From contig CM071570.1 in the NCBI GenBank assembly GCA_036426205.1, forward strand, positions 4,229,872-4,293,871: a DNA stretch of 64,000 nucleotides, written 5' to 3'. Every line of letters starts with the position of its first letter. Position 1 is the stretch's first letter. The position numbers were made by a program, and so were the translations under genes. Of this stretch, positions 44,006 to 56,400 are shown piece by piece. The DNA is from Ascaphus truei. Taxonomy: Eukaryota > Chordata > Amphibia > Anura > Ascaphidae. The notes beneath the pieces were generated by a model. That model had not been told where the DNA came from. It did no database searches and worked only from the letters and a program-made list of their open reading frames with translations.

Positions 44006-44410
44006 GGTGGTGTCAGAAGTGGGATGCTACGCCTCTGGGGGTCAGTAGATGAAGATGTGTTGAGACACTGAACTCAAGCGGAAAAAAAAAATGATTTTTG
44101 CTGAAGCATGGAAGTTACAGCTAGCAAGCGCTGAGTGTAATTTTTGCCCCATCGGGTATGAAAGGATTGCTGTGTAAAGCTAATGCCTTTTGCTGAAGTG
44201 AGTGAATTTGCAGATAGCAAGTGCTGTGAGTAAAGTTTGCCCTGTCTGGTAAAAAAGAAAGTGAAAATGGATTTTTGCAAAGAAGTTGCCCTAAGAAAAA
44301 CCCAGAAGGTTCATAGATTGTAAAGCACCTACAGCTTATGTGTGTTGTGCAAAGTCTGCCCCGTCGAGTGTGGGGAAAAAAAATAAAAACAAAAAAAACG
44401 GGGTTTTAAA

Positions 44411-45114
44411 ATGGCCGCCGTCAAGTGTCAATTTTTCAATGTACGTAACCATACAAAACAGTATCCCTTCAGGCCATATGATGATTATGATGATGACGCA
44501 TATGTGGCCTCGAGAAGAGAGACGTACCCGCAGATGAAAGCTGCAAAAGTGACCAGTGTGTGTGTGCTATGCACCACTGATGTCTCTGGAACTAATAAAA
44601 CAAAGAGAAAAAAGAAAAATATTTTTCAAGTCACAGAGGAAGTGACCGAACCACTTGAGCCTGCGATATCAGGACAACAGGCGTCAGCAAGCCACCGAGA
44701 TGTGCTGCAGACCGGAGTGATGGGCAGAATTGTCACAAATTGGCAAAGGAAAAGAAGGAGCAAAGGGAAGCTGAATCCTGGATCCAGGTAAAAGAGGCCT
44801 TAATTTCTGCACTCCAAACTGCCCACCGTGATTATGATGTCTTGCAGGAACAATTGAATAAGGAGCTGAAGACAAGTTTGGATAAGGCCAACACTGCAAT
44901 TGCTAACAGGGAATCAGAGAGAACAAGTCCTGACTGGAGACTATGCTATCAGATGTCCCAGAGAGATGTGCAAAACTTCATCAAAGACTTAGAAGTTTCT
45001 CACCAAGAAGCTAGTGCGCTCAAAACAGAGCTGGAGCTCTCACGCCAGGAGGGCCACTGTCTAACTACAGAGCTGGGTACTTTGAAGGAAGCCAATGAGA
45101 CGGTCCTAAGGGAT
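44411..45114 (+). pseudogene. Gypsy gag-like coding region, interrupted
   Basis: Two overlapping frames (44411-44791 and 44740-45165) follow the LTR and leader. The first begins MAAVKCQFFN and holds a basic stretch (KTKRKKKN). The second is a predicted coiled coil (KELKTSLDKANTAIANRESE, HQEASALKTELELSRQEG). The change of frame near 44740 is a frameshift. The coding region ends abruptly at 45115, where Harbinger sequence begins. Gag identity is inferred from position after an LTR with primer-binding site and from the coiled-coil character. Confidence 0.6.
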
Positions 45115-45632
45115 ATGGGGCCTTATTCAGAGAACATTCATAAAATAAATCGCCATGATTTTTAAAATGGCGATGTTTGCGGCGATCCTATGACGGTATT
45201 CATAAAGCCACGATGAGGAATCATATTCCGTTTTTGAAACTCGGCGATAATGTTGCAGCGATTTTTTCGCCAGTGTTTTTTTCCATAAATGATCATACGT
45301 GACGATGTTTATTTGACCTTTCTTTGAACTTAGTTGTCGTCACGGCGAGATTCTCGCGACACAATCAAACTTGCAAAAGCGTATTTAAATGTTGCTGTTC
45401 TTCTAATTAGTGTCTGTGTTGGTGTGCGGAAGTGAGACACACAGGCTAGTTGCGTTGCGAGAGCTGCAGTTGATAGTAAGTTAGAAAGGATTGTGGATTG
45501 TGGATTGTGGATTGTTGTGATTGTTGTGATTGTTGCAGAACTATTGTGTGTTAGTTAGTGTGTATATTTGTATTTTGGTGTGCCATTTCGTAGTGTATTT
45601 TTTATTTGTGAGTGATTGTGTAACGTGTTGTT
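45115..45632 (+). mobile_element. 5' end of second Harbinger-type element
   Basis: Starts GGGGCCTTATTCAGAGAAC at the break in the Gypsy gag. Repeated CATAAA and GGCGAT motifs and self-complementary stretches (GCCATGATTTTTAAAATGGC) follow. This leads into the Myb/SANT-like gene; a TATTTAAA box at 45380-45387 could be its promoter. The opposite terminal repeat was not located. Confidence 0.5.
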
Positions 45633-46200
45633 ATGGATGACAGTAGTGGAAGTGAGCGTGTGAGTGGCCGTGAGCGTGGGCGTGAGGATGTGCGTGGTCG
45701 TGAAGGTGATCGTGGCCATGAGGGGGTTCGTGAGGGTGAGAGTGGGCGTGGGGGTGTGCGTGGTCGTGAGGGTGATCGTGAGCATGATGGGGTTCGTGAC
45801 GGTGAGAGTGGGCGTGGGGGTGTGCGTGGTCGTGAGGGTGATCGTGTTCGTGAGGGTGAGTCTGAGCGTGGGCGTGAGGGTCATGGTGATGGTCACCGTG
45901 GCCGTGTTCGTGATGCTGGTGGGGCACGTGAGCGGGGTCGTGCTCGGGAGCGTGTGAGTAGCGGGCTATCTGTTGGTGGGATGTCTGTGCGTGTTGGGGA
46001 CAGTGCGACTGCCTTTCAGTCAGTTCCGTTAGAAATAGGGGAGTGCAGTAATGAGCAGACCAGTGCAGTATTGAAACAGAAGACTGTACGGAAGAAGCGT
46101 ATAGAAAAGAAACGTAATACTAAATTTAATGATGAAGAAAATAAAGTGCCCGTGACGGAGATAATGCAGCGGTATGATCAGCTCTATGGAAAATTACTTG
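45633..46200 (+). CDS. Harbinger Myb/SANT-like protein, exon 1
   Basis: Opens the four-exon gene 45633-49701 (409 codons; all three introns are phase 1 with GT...AG borders). The product is the DNA-binding accessory protein of PIF/Harbinger transposons, which brings the transposase to the element ends. Residues 1-115 are low-complexity R/E/G/V repeats (such as GRGGVRGREGDR), built from a GTGAGGGTGATCGT-type minisatellite. From about residue 150 begins the Myb/SANT-like domain: FNDEENKVPVTEIMQRYDQL YGKLLG (start of helix 1 and 2). It joins exon 2 at G-K-T-S-N-R. The frame is intact to the donor GTAAGA. Host relatives with this domain include NAIF1- and TSNARE1-like proteins. The convergent transposase at 58-60 kb may be the partner, but that copy is dead. 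Confidence 0.78.
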
Positions 46201-47856
46201 GTAAGATAATTAGGGCAATGTCATACAAATAATGTTTAACATGAATTATTGATTATTGTTCAGTACACATGTATATCACATAAGGATATTCATGTGATAT
46301 TGTAGGTATAAGCTTGCTATTATTTTGCTTTGTTGCATCGGCCCTCATGTAATTTTACACATGTATATTTATGCCTTGTTCAGGGTGCCACAGGCACGAG
46401 TTGGATGGCGTGCGTTTGCTTCAGTCTGCTGTGACATCTATGCACATAATCACAATCACTCATTTTAAATATGGGATGAGGCGTGGCTACAGACACCATT
46501 TTCATGTTTGTTGTTGCTGCGTTTAAATAATGTTAAAGAATCATTTCATTTATTGTGAAAGGAACACAGACGCAGCTGCATGTTCAATAAGAAACCTTTT
46601 TTCATTAAATGAACTGTACCCAGCAGAAAATTAATTTAGTTTTTTATACAGGGCAGCTGTTACCTTTCCAAACGTAAGGCATTTAAAGCTGCAGTTCAGT
46701 CAATATACTACATGTGTGTGTTGTAACATTAATCAGGTCTGTAGTCATTAAAAGTGGATTTGTTGTTTATGCGTTTATAGCAAAAATAGTTGTCATTACC
46801 TAAATTATTACATCATATTTTATGAAGCATTTCCTAAGGCTTTGGCCCTTCATGTCCTGTCACAAGGCCTGGCACACCTCTTTGTCAGCACTGGCCTCCC
46901 TCTTGCACATGTCAGTGCCGGAGTGCTCATGAATTTTCATGAGCTTCCAGTTATGGACTGAAGCATTATATAAACACATCTCTTCAGTCATTATGTCACC
47001 AAATGTCGCCTAACAATACATGCATAACGAATTTACCTTCTGCTACACATTGATTGAGGTCATTACAGATTGCACACATGAACATATTGAAGCGTAACAT
47101 TTATTTGACAACATCATTATAAACTCAAACAATGCAACTTTAACATTATTTGTTGTTTACTGCGGCACTGACGTAAGTTCACACCACCCCCCTTTGAAGC
47201 ATGCACCCTGAACTACATGGTCTATGAGACGTGCACATCAAAATTACGCTTTCAGACCGCATTTGAGGGTATAGGTCAGGCCTGCACAACTCCAGTTCTC
47301 GAGGGCCGCAAACAGGCCAGGTTTTCAGGATATCCCTACTTCAGCACAGGTGGCTCAATTAGTGGCTTTGTATGAATGAGCCACTAATTGAGCCAGCTGT
47401 ACTGAAGTATGGATATCCTGAAAACCTGGTCTGTTTGCGGCCCTCGAGGACTGGAGTTGTGCAGGCCTGGTATAGGTCATCCCTGGATAATTCCATAATT
47501 TCATCTACACAAACAGTCAAGGTTTACAGGATCTCACAACATCAGCATAGCTGACACAATAAGTGTGTCCGTATGACTGAGGCACGTATTTAGCCATGTG
47601 TGCTGAAGTAGGATTAACGTTTCAATATAGTCTGTTTGCGTCCATACATGAGTGGATATTACAAGGTCTGGAATACTGCTTTTCTGGTTGCGCATGCTTG
47701 CTAGGCGGACATGCATGCACTTGCAGTGTGGATTTAGCAAACATGTTGACATATTGTACACAATTTCAACCTTGTTATAACTATGTTTAATTACATTTTA
47801 CAAATGTTAATATGTTATTAACATATTTCTTAACACTTTTGTTTTGCCTTGTTTAG
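46201..47856 (+). other. Intron 1 of Myb/SANT-like gene
   Basis: AT-rich, bordered by GTAAGA and TTGTTTAG, and holding a hAT-type MITE at 47277-47469. No other feature is evident. Confidence 0.6.
47269..47477. mobile_element. hAT-type MITE with 8-bp target duplication
   Basis: The element (47277-47469, 193 bp) is a near-perfect hairpin with ends CAGGCCTGCACAACTCCAGT and the inverse. GTATAGGT is duplicated on both sides (47269-47276, 47470-47477), the 8 bp expected of hAT transposons. It is non-coding. Confidence 0.92.
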
Positions 47857-48162
47857 GCAAGACATCCAACAGAGTAAAAAAGGAATTGTGGAAAGAGGTG
47901 GTCAATTATGTTTCGGCGTGTGGAAATCAACAGCGAACCTATATAAATTGTCGGAAACGTTTCCAAGATATAAAAAGTAATGTAAAAAAAAAATTACACG
48001 CCATACGTGTCAGTGCAAATACTACTGGCGGAGGACCTCCTGGGCCTTCTGTAAGATTGACGGAGATGGAGGAGCAGGTTGCTCGCATGATGAACCCATT
48101 ATTGGTGGAGGGTTTGGCTGGGTATCGGGATATTGGGATATATGACTCAACATTTCCCCCAG
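47857..48162 (+). CDS. Harbinger Myb/SANT-like protein, exon 2
   Basis: Completes the Myb/SANT-like domain: RVKKELWKEVVNYVSACGN, then CRKRFQDIKSNVKKKL, with the conserved tryptophan and basic last helix. It is followed by GGGPPG and LTEMEEQVARMMNPLLVEGL. The spacing of the W, the C-R-K-R-(F/W)-x-D-(I/L)-K block and basic tail fits the Myb_DNA-bind_5 type. Acceptor GTTTAG, donor GTCAGT. Confidence 0.8.
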
Positions 48163-48607
48163 GTCAGTAAATGTACATTACTAATATTCAGCATGTACTA
48201 AGTAATTGCACAATTACTACTTTGACTGTACATCACGTCAACATTTAATCATTAGAACATTTTTACATGTAGGCCTCAATTTATGATTGCTAATAATTGT
48301 GGCCAATTTATTGTAGTCATAACAAAACCAATATTAGAGATATTTTTTATGTTAGGTTGATTTAATTCACAATTAATACATAACATTGTAGGTCATGGTC
48401 ATAAAATGCAACACATTAATAGTATTGATTAATAATACTATGTATGAACAAATAAGATTATATTGTAGTATTTGAGTAAACAAATTTCACATATGTACTT
48501 GCTGACTATTTGAACTAACAACTAATAAATTTGGCTTTCAATACAGTAATATTCTTCCTTTTCGTGTATGTAACCAGCAGATTTTTTTTTCCCTGTACTG
48601 TACATAG

Positions 48608-48709
48608 TGTCCAAAAAAAAAGGTGTATCAACACGTGCATCACCTGTTTCATCATCAGCATCGTCCCTATCATCACATGCATCTGCCGTCTCATCTTTAC
48701 CAATTGAAG
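48608..48709 (+). CDS. Harbinger Myb/SANT-like protein, exon 3
   Basis: A 102-bp exon between ACATAG and GTGAGC, coding a basic then serine-rich linker (SKKKGVSTRASPVSSSASS). Phase 1 on both sides, matching its neighbours. Confidence 0.65.
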
Positions 48710-49447
48710 GTGAGCCATTATAAAAAAAAAAATTTTGTTAAGGTTGTTTGTCAACGCTGCGTCACGTTACGTACACTGTGTATAGGGGTTAATGGTGTGT
48801 GTTTGATGTCAGTGTCTTTACCTACTTTAAAATTAGTTGACGAACACCCAATACATATATTACTTCTTAAATTCCATGTTCAATGTGAACATTAATATAC
48901 ACAGTGTTTTTAGATAGTTATACTGCAATTATATAGTTTCTCTTGTTGGAACATTGTCCGGCTACATGATGACTGCTGTGCGTGGCCACATACTATAGGA
49001 CATGTGTACAACCACAACCTTCCTTTGTGTGTACACATTGTCAATCACACACAATAGCAACTACAAAATAGCCGTCTTGACATTCACATTAGCATGGGAC
49101 AATAGCATGAGTAAATTAATATAAATCCCAGCAATTCACAATATGTAACAGATAGAGGATACTATATTTGTATGTGAGGATGATTAGTTTCAAATACAGA
49201 CATGGTCTTTGCGTACATTATATCTAAATAACAACATATATATATAGTCTTATGATTATGAATGTGTAAGTATGCTTTGATGTGTCATAACTTTGGTAGT
49301 GCACAATTGGCCGTAACAAATCTTAAATATGGTATATTCTCATGATTCAATATGTTCTTTCTAAGGATCTTATCATGCTTTATCAATTCTCATAATGTTA
49401 TTTATAAAATGTGTCTAAGCTGTTTGTTTGTTGCATTTTCGTTTTAG
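48710..49447 (+). other. Intron 3 of Myb/SANT-like gene
   Basis: AT-rich, no features seen. (Intron 2, 48163-48607, is equally plain.). Confidence 0.6.
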
Positions 49448-49701
49448 ATGTAACAACTGCTGTCTTGGTTTCTTCGGATTCCTCATCGGTGGTAGCTAAG
49501 TCACTTAGTCCACAAGTTAAGTTTCCCAAAAAGAAACAAGAGAAAAAACGACACTTGTCTAAGCAACAGAAATCGGAGCAGCATTTTATTAATTCTCAAA
49601 ACAAACGTCACCAAGAAATGATGGGTGTGCAAAAGGAAATAGTAGCTGAGCTGGTCAGCATTAAAAACATTTTAAATAGGAATAGTACTGCATTCGACTG
49701 A
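49448..49701 (+). CDS. Harbinger Myb/SANT-like protein, exon 4
   Basis: After GTTTTAG it reads DVTTAVLVSSDSSSVV, then a lysine-rich nuclear-localisation-like run (FPKKKQEKKRHLSKQQK) and a helical C-terminus (MMGVQKEIVAELVSIKNILN), ending at TGA 49699. The same frame stays open for a further 600 bases after this single stop. Confidence 0.75.
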
Positions 49702-50688
49702 CACAATTCTTCATTACATTCGATAGATGAAAGTCTGATAAAACAGAATGAGCTACGTGCATGGGCAATATTGTCCAGAAGACATGATGTTGGTTCTTCA
49801 TCATTTGATCATGGACTTGGAATATTTTCCACACCAAAGTCAAAACATGCATCTCCACCATTGTCCTCCTCTCCGGCAGCATCTTTGCCATCTTATCAGA
49901 CACCATTATTGGCAGCTTCTCCAGCTACATTGAATGTGTCGTCTCAAGCACAATTATTAGCAGCTTCTCCTGCAATCTTCAACACCTCTGCTTTTGCAAC
50001 ATTCTTAGCAGATTCCCCTGCAACCTTGAATGCTTCTGCACAATTTGGACACGGTACTCCTGCAAACTTGGATGCTTCAGCACAATTTGGAGCGGATATT
50101 CCTGCAACATTGAATGCATCAGCAAAATTTGTTGTTGGTTCTCCTGCAACCTTGAATGCTTCAGCACAATTTGTAGCAGGTTCTCATGCAACATTCAACA
50201 CCTCTGCGTGTGGTAAATTTGTTTGGGCATCTCCTGCAACCTTGAATGCTTCAGCACACTTGGTATCCAAATCTTCCAGCAACGTGAATGCTTCGCACAA
50301 TTGGTACGCGGATTGTCCTGATACGTCATGCTTCAGCACAATTGTATCGGAGTGTCCTGTAATGTCATGCTGTCAGCACAATTGTTATCGGAGTGGCCTA
50401 TCGTCAGCTCAGCACATTGGTACGGAGTGTCTGCTATCGTCAATGCTTCAGCACAATTGGTATCGGAGTGTCCTGCAACGTTGTTTGGTTCTGCTCCTGC
50501 AACAGTTTATGGCTTCTGGAGTTGAAACATTGGTGTCAATTCCCTGCAAAAACCGGCAATCCCGCTGCTGCAGCACAATCGTCGCAGCTTCCCATGCAAG
50601 TTTTTGCACCTTCTCTGCTCTGCACATTGGTGGCCACCTTTTTTTGCTAGTAAAAAAAAAAACCCACCCAAGATTAACGAACAAGTAA
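49702..50688 (+). repeat. In-frame 42-bp coding-like minisatellite downstream of the Myb/SANT-like gene
   Basis: Directly after TGA 49699 the same frame continues (LIKQNELRAWAILSRRHD) into a 14-residue repeat of the type SPATLNASAQFVAG, with about nine recognisable units from 49910 to 50270. Beyond about 50280 single-base indels break the repeat register, although the DNA repeat goes on to 50520. It may be a second ORF, a former C-terminal extension cut off by one stop, or a 3' UTR minisatellite. The second copy of the end of this region (61097-61521) keeps a longer frame ending with a basic tail. Confidence 0.5.
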
Positions 50689-53400
50689 GAGAATGTTTGC
50701 CGCAAATACTGGTGCCCTGTGATTGGTACCAGTGGAACAAACAGAGTGTAAGTACCCACAAAAGGCAAATGATCAGGTGTGGGCTTTTGGCAATCCACAA
50801 GCATATCCACACGTCAGGTACATTACACCCAACACATCAAGTTCAAACTATCTTATTTCCAAATACAACAGCCATGTCACAATGGCTATGCCACGTACAC
50901 ACCTCTAACGTTATGCCAATGGCAGTACACTCCTTCAATGTTATGCAATGGCATTACACATCCTTCTAATGTTATGGATGCCAATGGCAAATACACCAGC
51001 AAGCTCAAACGATGTTATTTTGTCCAATACACAGCCAGTGAAACAATGGCTATGCCAAATACACACCCATTACAAACGCGGCTTTTCAAATATGGCAACA
51101 GCTCTCACCATAAACTGCTATATGAGACCCCTCCTGTTACGGTCGTGTCAGAGTGTGTCACACATCCTCGAGCGGCCACCTTCAAGTCAACGTCCCATTG
51201 AAAAGATCGCAAACCATTGGTTGTCTGAAAAGAAATAAATGTTGAAAAAGAATATTTGACTTGTGTGGCTTTTTTTTTAATCAGTGACACTGAACAACAT
51301 AGTCCTTTTTTGGCAAATACCATACTTCGATACCTAACTTCATTTTAATAAACAAGACAATGTTTTATAACTAACAACACCACTCACTTACCAATCAATG
51401 TTCATACATTTTATTACATCCTTTCAATCCATCATTAACAACTGTTGCAAGTTGTGTTTCAAACCTTATGTATAAAATCATCATTGCTATGACATTACAA
51501 CATTGTATTGTAATGGCCAGTCTTGTAATAGTCAACATTTGGTACAAAATACATAGTGCAGTTGTGAAGCATGTTAGCAATAATCCAGCTGTACATTTTA
51601 CACAGTTGGTTACCATGTACTATTTGTCTATAATAGACTATTAAAATAATAATAATTGTTCTTTTTTTCATCATGTTCTTACAACACTGACAACGAACAT
51701 TTCATTTGCCTACAAGTGTGTGTGTATATGTATCTATATATAATGCATGGTGTATCTCGTTGTTTATATTATATATGTGTGTATATATATAATGTTGTGT
51801 ATATTATATATATATATAATGTGTTGTATACTATATATATATCTCTCTCATATCTATTATATATATATGTGTGTGTGTATATCTTTTAGTGTGTCTATGA
51901 GAACCATATATAAAGCAGGCCTTCGTGAGTGTGTGAGTATATAATGACAACATTATATACGCCCTTAACGTGCTAATGTTTTTAACACCTCTTCTTTCCA
52001 AATAAGTGCCCTATCCTCAATCTTGGTGAAATAACTGTGTAAAATTTATACATATCATATGAATCCGGTCAATTGATAACAAACACACTTAACATTGATA
52101 CATACAATCTAAAACTAAAGATTTCATACAGAGGGCTATACGAACCACAGTACAATAGTCTCAATGTAGAACCATTCCATGTTGGTTTTCGGGGGTCTGC
52201 CGGCTGGGCTCAGGGGCCTGAACAAATCAGAATGGAATCTTCTGAAGGAGACTGAGGAGCGCATGCCCCATAGTATCAAAACTCCCATTTTGGAGGGGGA
52301 GGGGTAAACATGCATACATTACTATGGAAAAAGACAACTAAGCAAGATGGTCCCCTGGACGCGTACACCACAGAGACCTGCCAGCGAAGGCTGTATTTAT
52401 TTTCCATGTTTGTACAACTTGTTTCCTAGATCTATTTACCTACCAAGACCTCTTGATAGAGTGTTTTCTTTTTCCATTTTCGGTAACTATAGTCCTTCTA
52501 CAACATCACTTATTACAACTTACCCCTACCGGATGTGGTGATTATAATCACGATCATATTTAATAGACTTGTACACTTGTGGTGCATTTTTTTTACCCCC
52601 ACCCCTGTTCCCCTCAATATATGTAACGGTTTATGGTGTGTTGGCGTCGGTGGCTCGTATTGTCGAGGTATGTATCTTCTCATCTATATGTATATCTAAT
52701 CGTATCTATAATCTACACATCTACATACAGGTAAAGGTTATCACTACGTGTTAGGTGACCTTAACTAATCTGTCTTAAATGTATTATACGTTTTGTGTAG
52801 CACATAACTGCTCATTTTCATTTCAGCAGATGGTATCATATATGTTACCATGTGCTTTCGATTCCCTACAGACATATATATTTTTTATTAATCTCTCATG
52901 GTAACTTTTATTTTGGTTCCTTTAGGTGTTAACAACTTTGTATTAAACTAAGCCTTTCAACATCAGCCAGCAACATCCCGCCCTTACACTGCCGTCATTT
53001 ATAATGGTAAAGTAGAAGTACTTTAACACAGTATGCCATTTTGTTTTCATCATACATTTTACCATGTCGCTGTCTGGGGCCCTATATATATATATAAGTT
53101 ATCTATATATTATATATATATAATAATTATCTATATATATATATATATATATAGCCATATATATATACAGTGGTTGACAACTAACCAAAAAATCTCCTCG
53201 CCACACCAAAAACTCTACCTCGAGCTCACCTTGTACCACGGGTGCTGCTTGGGCCATATTTACCTTGCCCGGGGGTTAAATCCACTCGCCCGGGGCGAGC
53301 AAATGTATAGGTTGGTCAAACCTGTATATAGATATATATGCCCATATAGAAGAGATCTATGTAGGTACTAGTAATAATGGTAATCAATTTATGACCTCTA
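50485..53400 (+). repeat. Large direct repeat, copy 1 (pairs with 61097-64000)
   Basis: From GGTTCTGCTCCTGCAAC onward to GAGATCTATGTAGG the sequence recurs 10.6 kb downstream, collinear to the window end. Differences are mostly one-base indels in both copies. Content is the end of the minisatellite, AT-rich sequence, (TA)n tracts at 51750-51880 and 53080-53166, and a MITE. The true right limit is not visible. Confidence 0.8.
53168..53324. mobile_element. Small MITE, CAGGTTTGAC-type ends
   Basis: About 157 bp between TA-rich flanks, from CAGTGGTTGACAA to GGTTGGTCAAACCTG, with an internal CTCGCCCGGGGCGAG palindrome. A second copy lies at 63789-63957 in the repeated block. Confidence 0.55.
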
Positions 53401-56400
53401 TATACACAAAGTTGTGCAGAACCAAATATACATCGTGAGGACACTTGAAACACTGTGTATATTCTGATATGCATGTTGTTCCTGACACATTAATGTAAGG
53501 TTTAATGCAGATATGCTGAGATATACCAAGGTGTCCCATGAGTTTATACAGAACTACCCTGTGGCCTAATTTAGTTTTACCTTTTTTTAAAGAAGTTGTA
53601 AAAAAAACATAGTCTGCATGCTGGTTTTGAACACAGATTAAAAACACAGGAGGTATTGTCTTTTAACTCATTGAAGTTGAGAGCACAAATATACCAAATG
53701 TATCCATTATTTTATGAAACATTCTTACCTCAATAGTTCATCAGGACATTTAATTTTTGGCACACTGAAATGTCGCTTTCCTACTTAACGCCGTTCGTCC
53801 CTGCTGACCTATGCCTTTATAATATACAAAGCAATTAAATTACAGCCGGACTTGAAAAAGCACAGTTCCATCAGATTTTTTGATATATCGTCAGACATTA
53901 TACTCATGCTACAGACCGTACACTAATCGTCAGAAATTATGAATGCTAAATCAACCATACTTTGTGTATGAGATACTTTTTAAAAGGAATAGTGTCACAC
54001 GACCTGGTCAGAGGCTTGGATTCTGGATAGTTGAGCGACAACTGTCACACTATGTTTGGATCGTACGGATAAATCTATTAGTAAGGATGAGCGAAACAGA
54101 AGTGGTAATGACTCACAGAGCGGATTCTCTATCTCTAACGAGGCACACCTACTTTAACGGGTCAATTGTACACAAGCAAGATGAAAATAAGTTTGGCCAA
54201 CTCTACAAACTGCCCAGCAGAATACCCAGGATGCATGTCCAAACCGAAGCCCAATACTTGACTTTGATCAGCCAGCAGTAAACCTTGGACAAGCCTGAAT
54301 ACTTGCACAAACGACATTGCCAAACTACATGGAAGTAGCTGATCTTCGTAATGATGCTAGATTCCAATATGTAATGGAGATAGAATACATCATTCTGAAA
54401 TGGATTCCCAGCCAAACATGGATTTCATGGAACCTGGTAATAGAAATAAATGTTTTTTATTATAATGTGCAATTTACAAAATACGTGCCTGTTTAATACT
54501 TATAATATCTATAAGATGAATTAGGACAATTAGGCCATGACATGTTGTTTAAAAACATTATAACCGTTTGTGACAATTATCAATCCATTTTAATATAACT
54601 CACAAGACATCTGTATGGCAAGATAAATTCTTGCAATTACAGTTGATCCTCCACAACCATTTGCATATCATCATCAATCATACGGATAATGCATTGTGAT
54701 TTGTTTCTGTTATAAGTAGATTATGTATTTAATGATTCAATTTCTTACGGTAATTAATCCGCTGTCAGTTAATTGCTAATGAATCAGTGTTGCGTGTGAA
54801 AGAAATGTAATTATGGCAAAGATAAGGCGTTTAATTTGCCTTTTAACGTAACACTGCGCAAACATCATTTTGGCCTGCAATATGATATTTCTTATCTTAC
54901 TTGACTCGCGTATGCTTTGGTGAACTCACGTGGCAAGTGAGCCATTTTTCATGTATATAGTGGCTGTGACATGTAAGTCAATGGTATGTGTGATTAAATT
55001 GTATGGCAAATGCCTGCGCAGAAAAGTATCTGTATTGATGGATTTATGCGTACTGTGTGGTGTGTAGGCATAAGAACCAACATCTCTTTGTAATTATATT
55101 GTAAGGTCTCAGTACACTTAGCGCAACAACTGAGAATTTATCAGTGAACCATGCATTAACACATACACACACATACCTACACACAGATATAACCACCATC
55201 ACATCACTACATATATACCACACACACACACCACATAAGCCACACATAAGCAACATAGTAGCGGTGAAAGCTAAGTGATAACGAATGTTATAATGATCAA
55301 CAATGTATGTCGAGTCCCCGCCTCCCTTCCCCAGGCGCAGCGCGTACCTTCTATATAGTGTGTGTGGGGACACAACAACACCCTGCGCCACGTCAGTATA
55401 TGCAACATAATGTTTGCGACCCATGTTTTTGACTTGTCAGCACTGATATCTTGGGGTGTCGCCGCTCACAGTGCACATTGATAGGCGATCATGAGTGGTG
55501 ACACAAAGATGCTGATGATTTTTGACTGTGAGGGGGCGTGGTTGTTGTTTTGCGTGTGCGGTGTCCATGACGTAAAACCGCCTTGGGACAGCATAATTGG
55601 TTGTGATAGATTGGGGGCGTGGCCTCGCAGACCGTCGAAACTGTGGTGAAAAAGCTACGAGAAAAAAAAAAAACTGTCTCTTAAACTAGAAAAGCACCTT
55701 CATCCTTAAGGTGCGTATTGGCCATTTAACACTTGAACTGCATGGACAACAACAGCGCAACACACCGAGGCTTGCGCACATGCCCTTGAACATAGGCTGC
55801 ATAAATGGGGCACAGTAGTTTCTGGAAAGTAGCATAGCAACTACATTCTCTGCCTGGCCCAGAACCTTCACAACTTTAATATTGTGTACACGGACAAGTG
55901 TCATCCCTCATTGGAGGAAACGTTCACTGACGTATTTACTTTACAAAAACACTTCACTTTAGTACCAATCCAGCTTTCCTTTCTTTTCTGTGCGTGCTAA
56001 ATACAATCCAGTGGGCAATTTTTTGAAGTGGAAAGACACTCGCACTTTCCTATGTTACATTTTGTAAACAAATGTGTACTTATTTTTTACCTAACTCGAG
56101 CGGAGTTGTTAAACCGGACTGGCAAAGGGTGCTGCTTGAAACAACACACATGCCTCTCATGGTCTATCGCAGTTACCACCGACCCACCCACAACACAATG
56201 AAAAGTTTTTTTTGCAATAATGGAAAGCATTACTCGAGCACATATATCTCAAACGCTTTGCGATAGGATGTTTGTGTGATATTGCATAGTATGAGCGTCC
56301 CGCCCCCACACTTCAACATAAAATGTGCGCTGATTCATAAAGCCGTGCAATGCACGCGCAGGCTATGAGAATTAGCGTGAGTTAGCCCCAGCACTTATAT

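Noticed and set aside
45631..45927. Histidine-rich minus-strand frame
   Set aside because: Antisense reading of the R/E/G minisatellite in exon 1 of the Myb/SANT-like gene, whose splice sites fit the plus strand.
52320..52450. Candidate gene near 52.3 kb (short plus-strand frame)
   Set aside because: The same segment at 62.95-63.1 kb has the frame altered by indels and no domain is recognisable.
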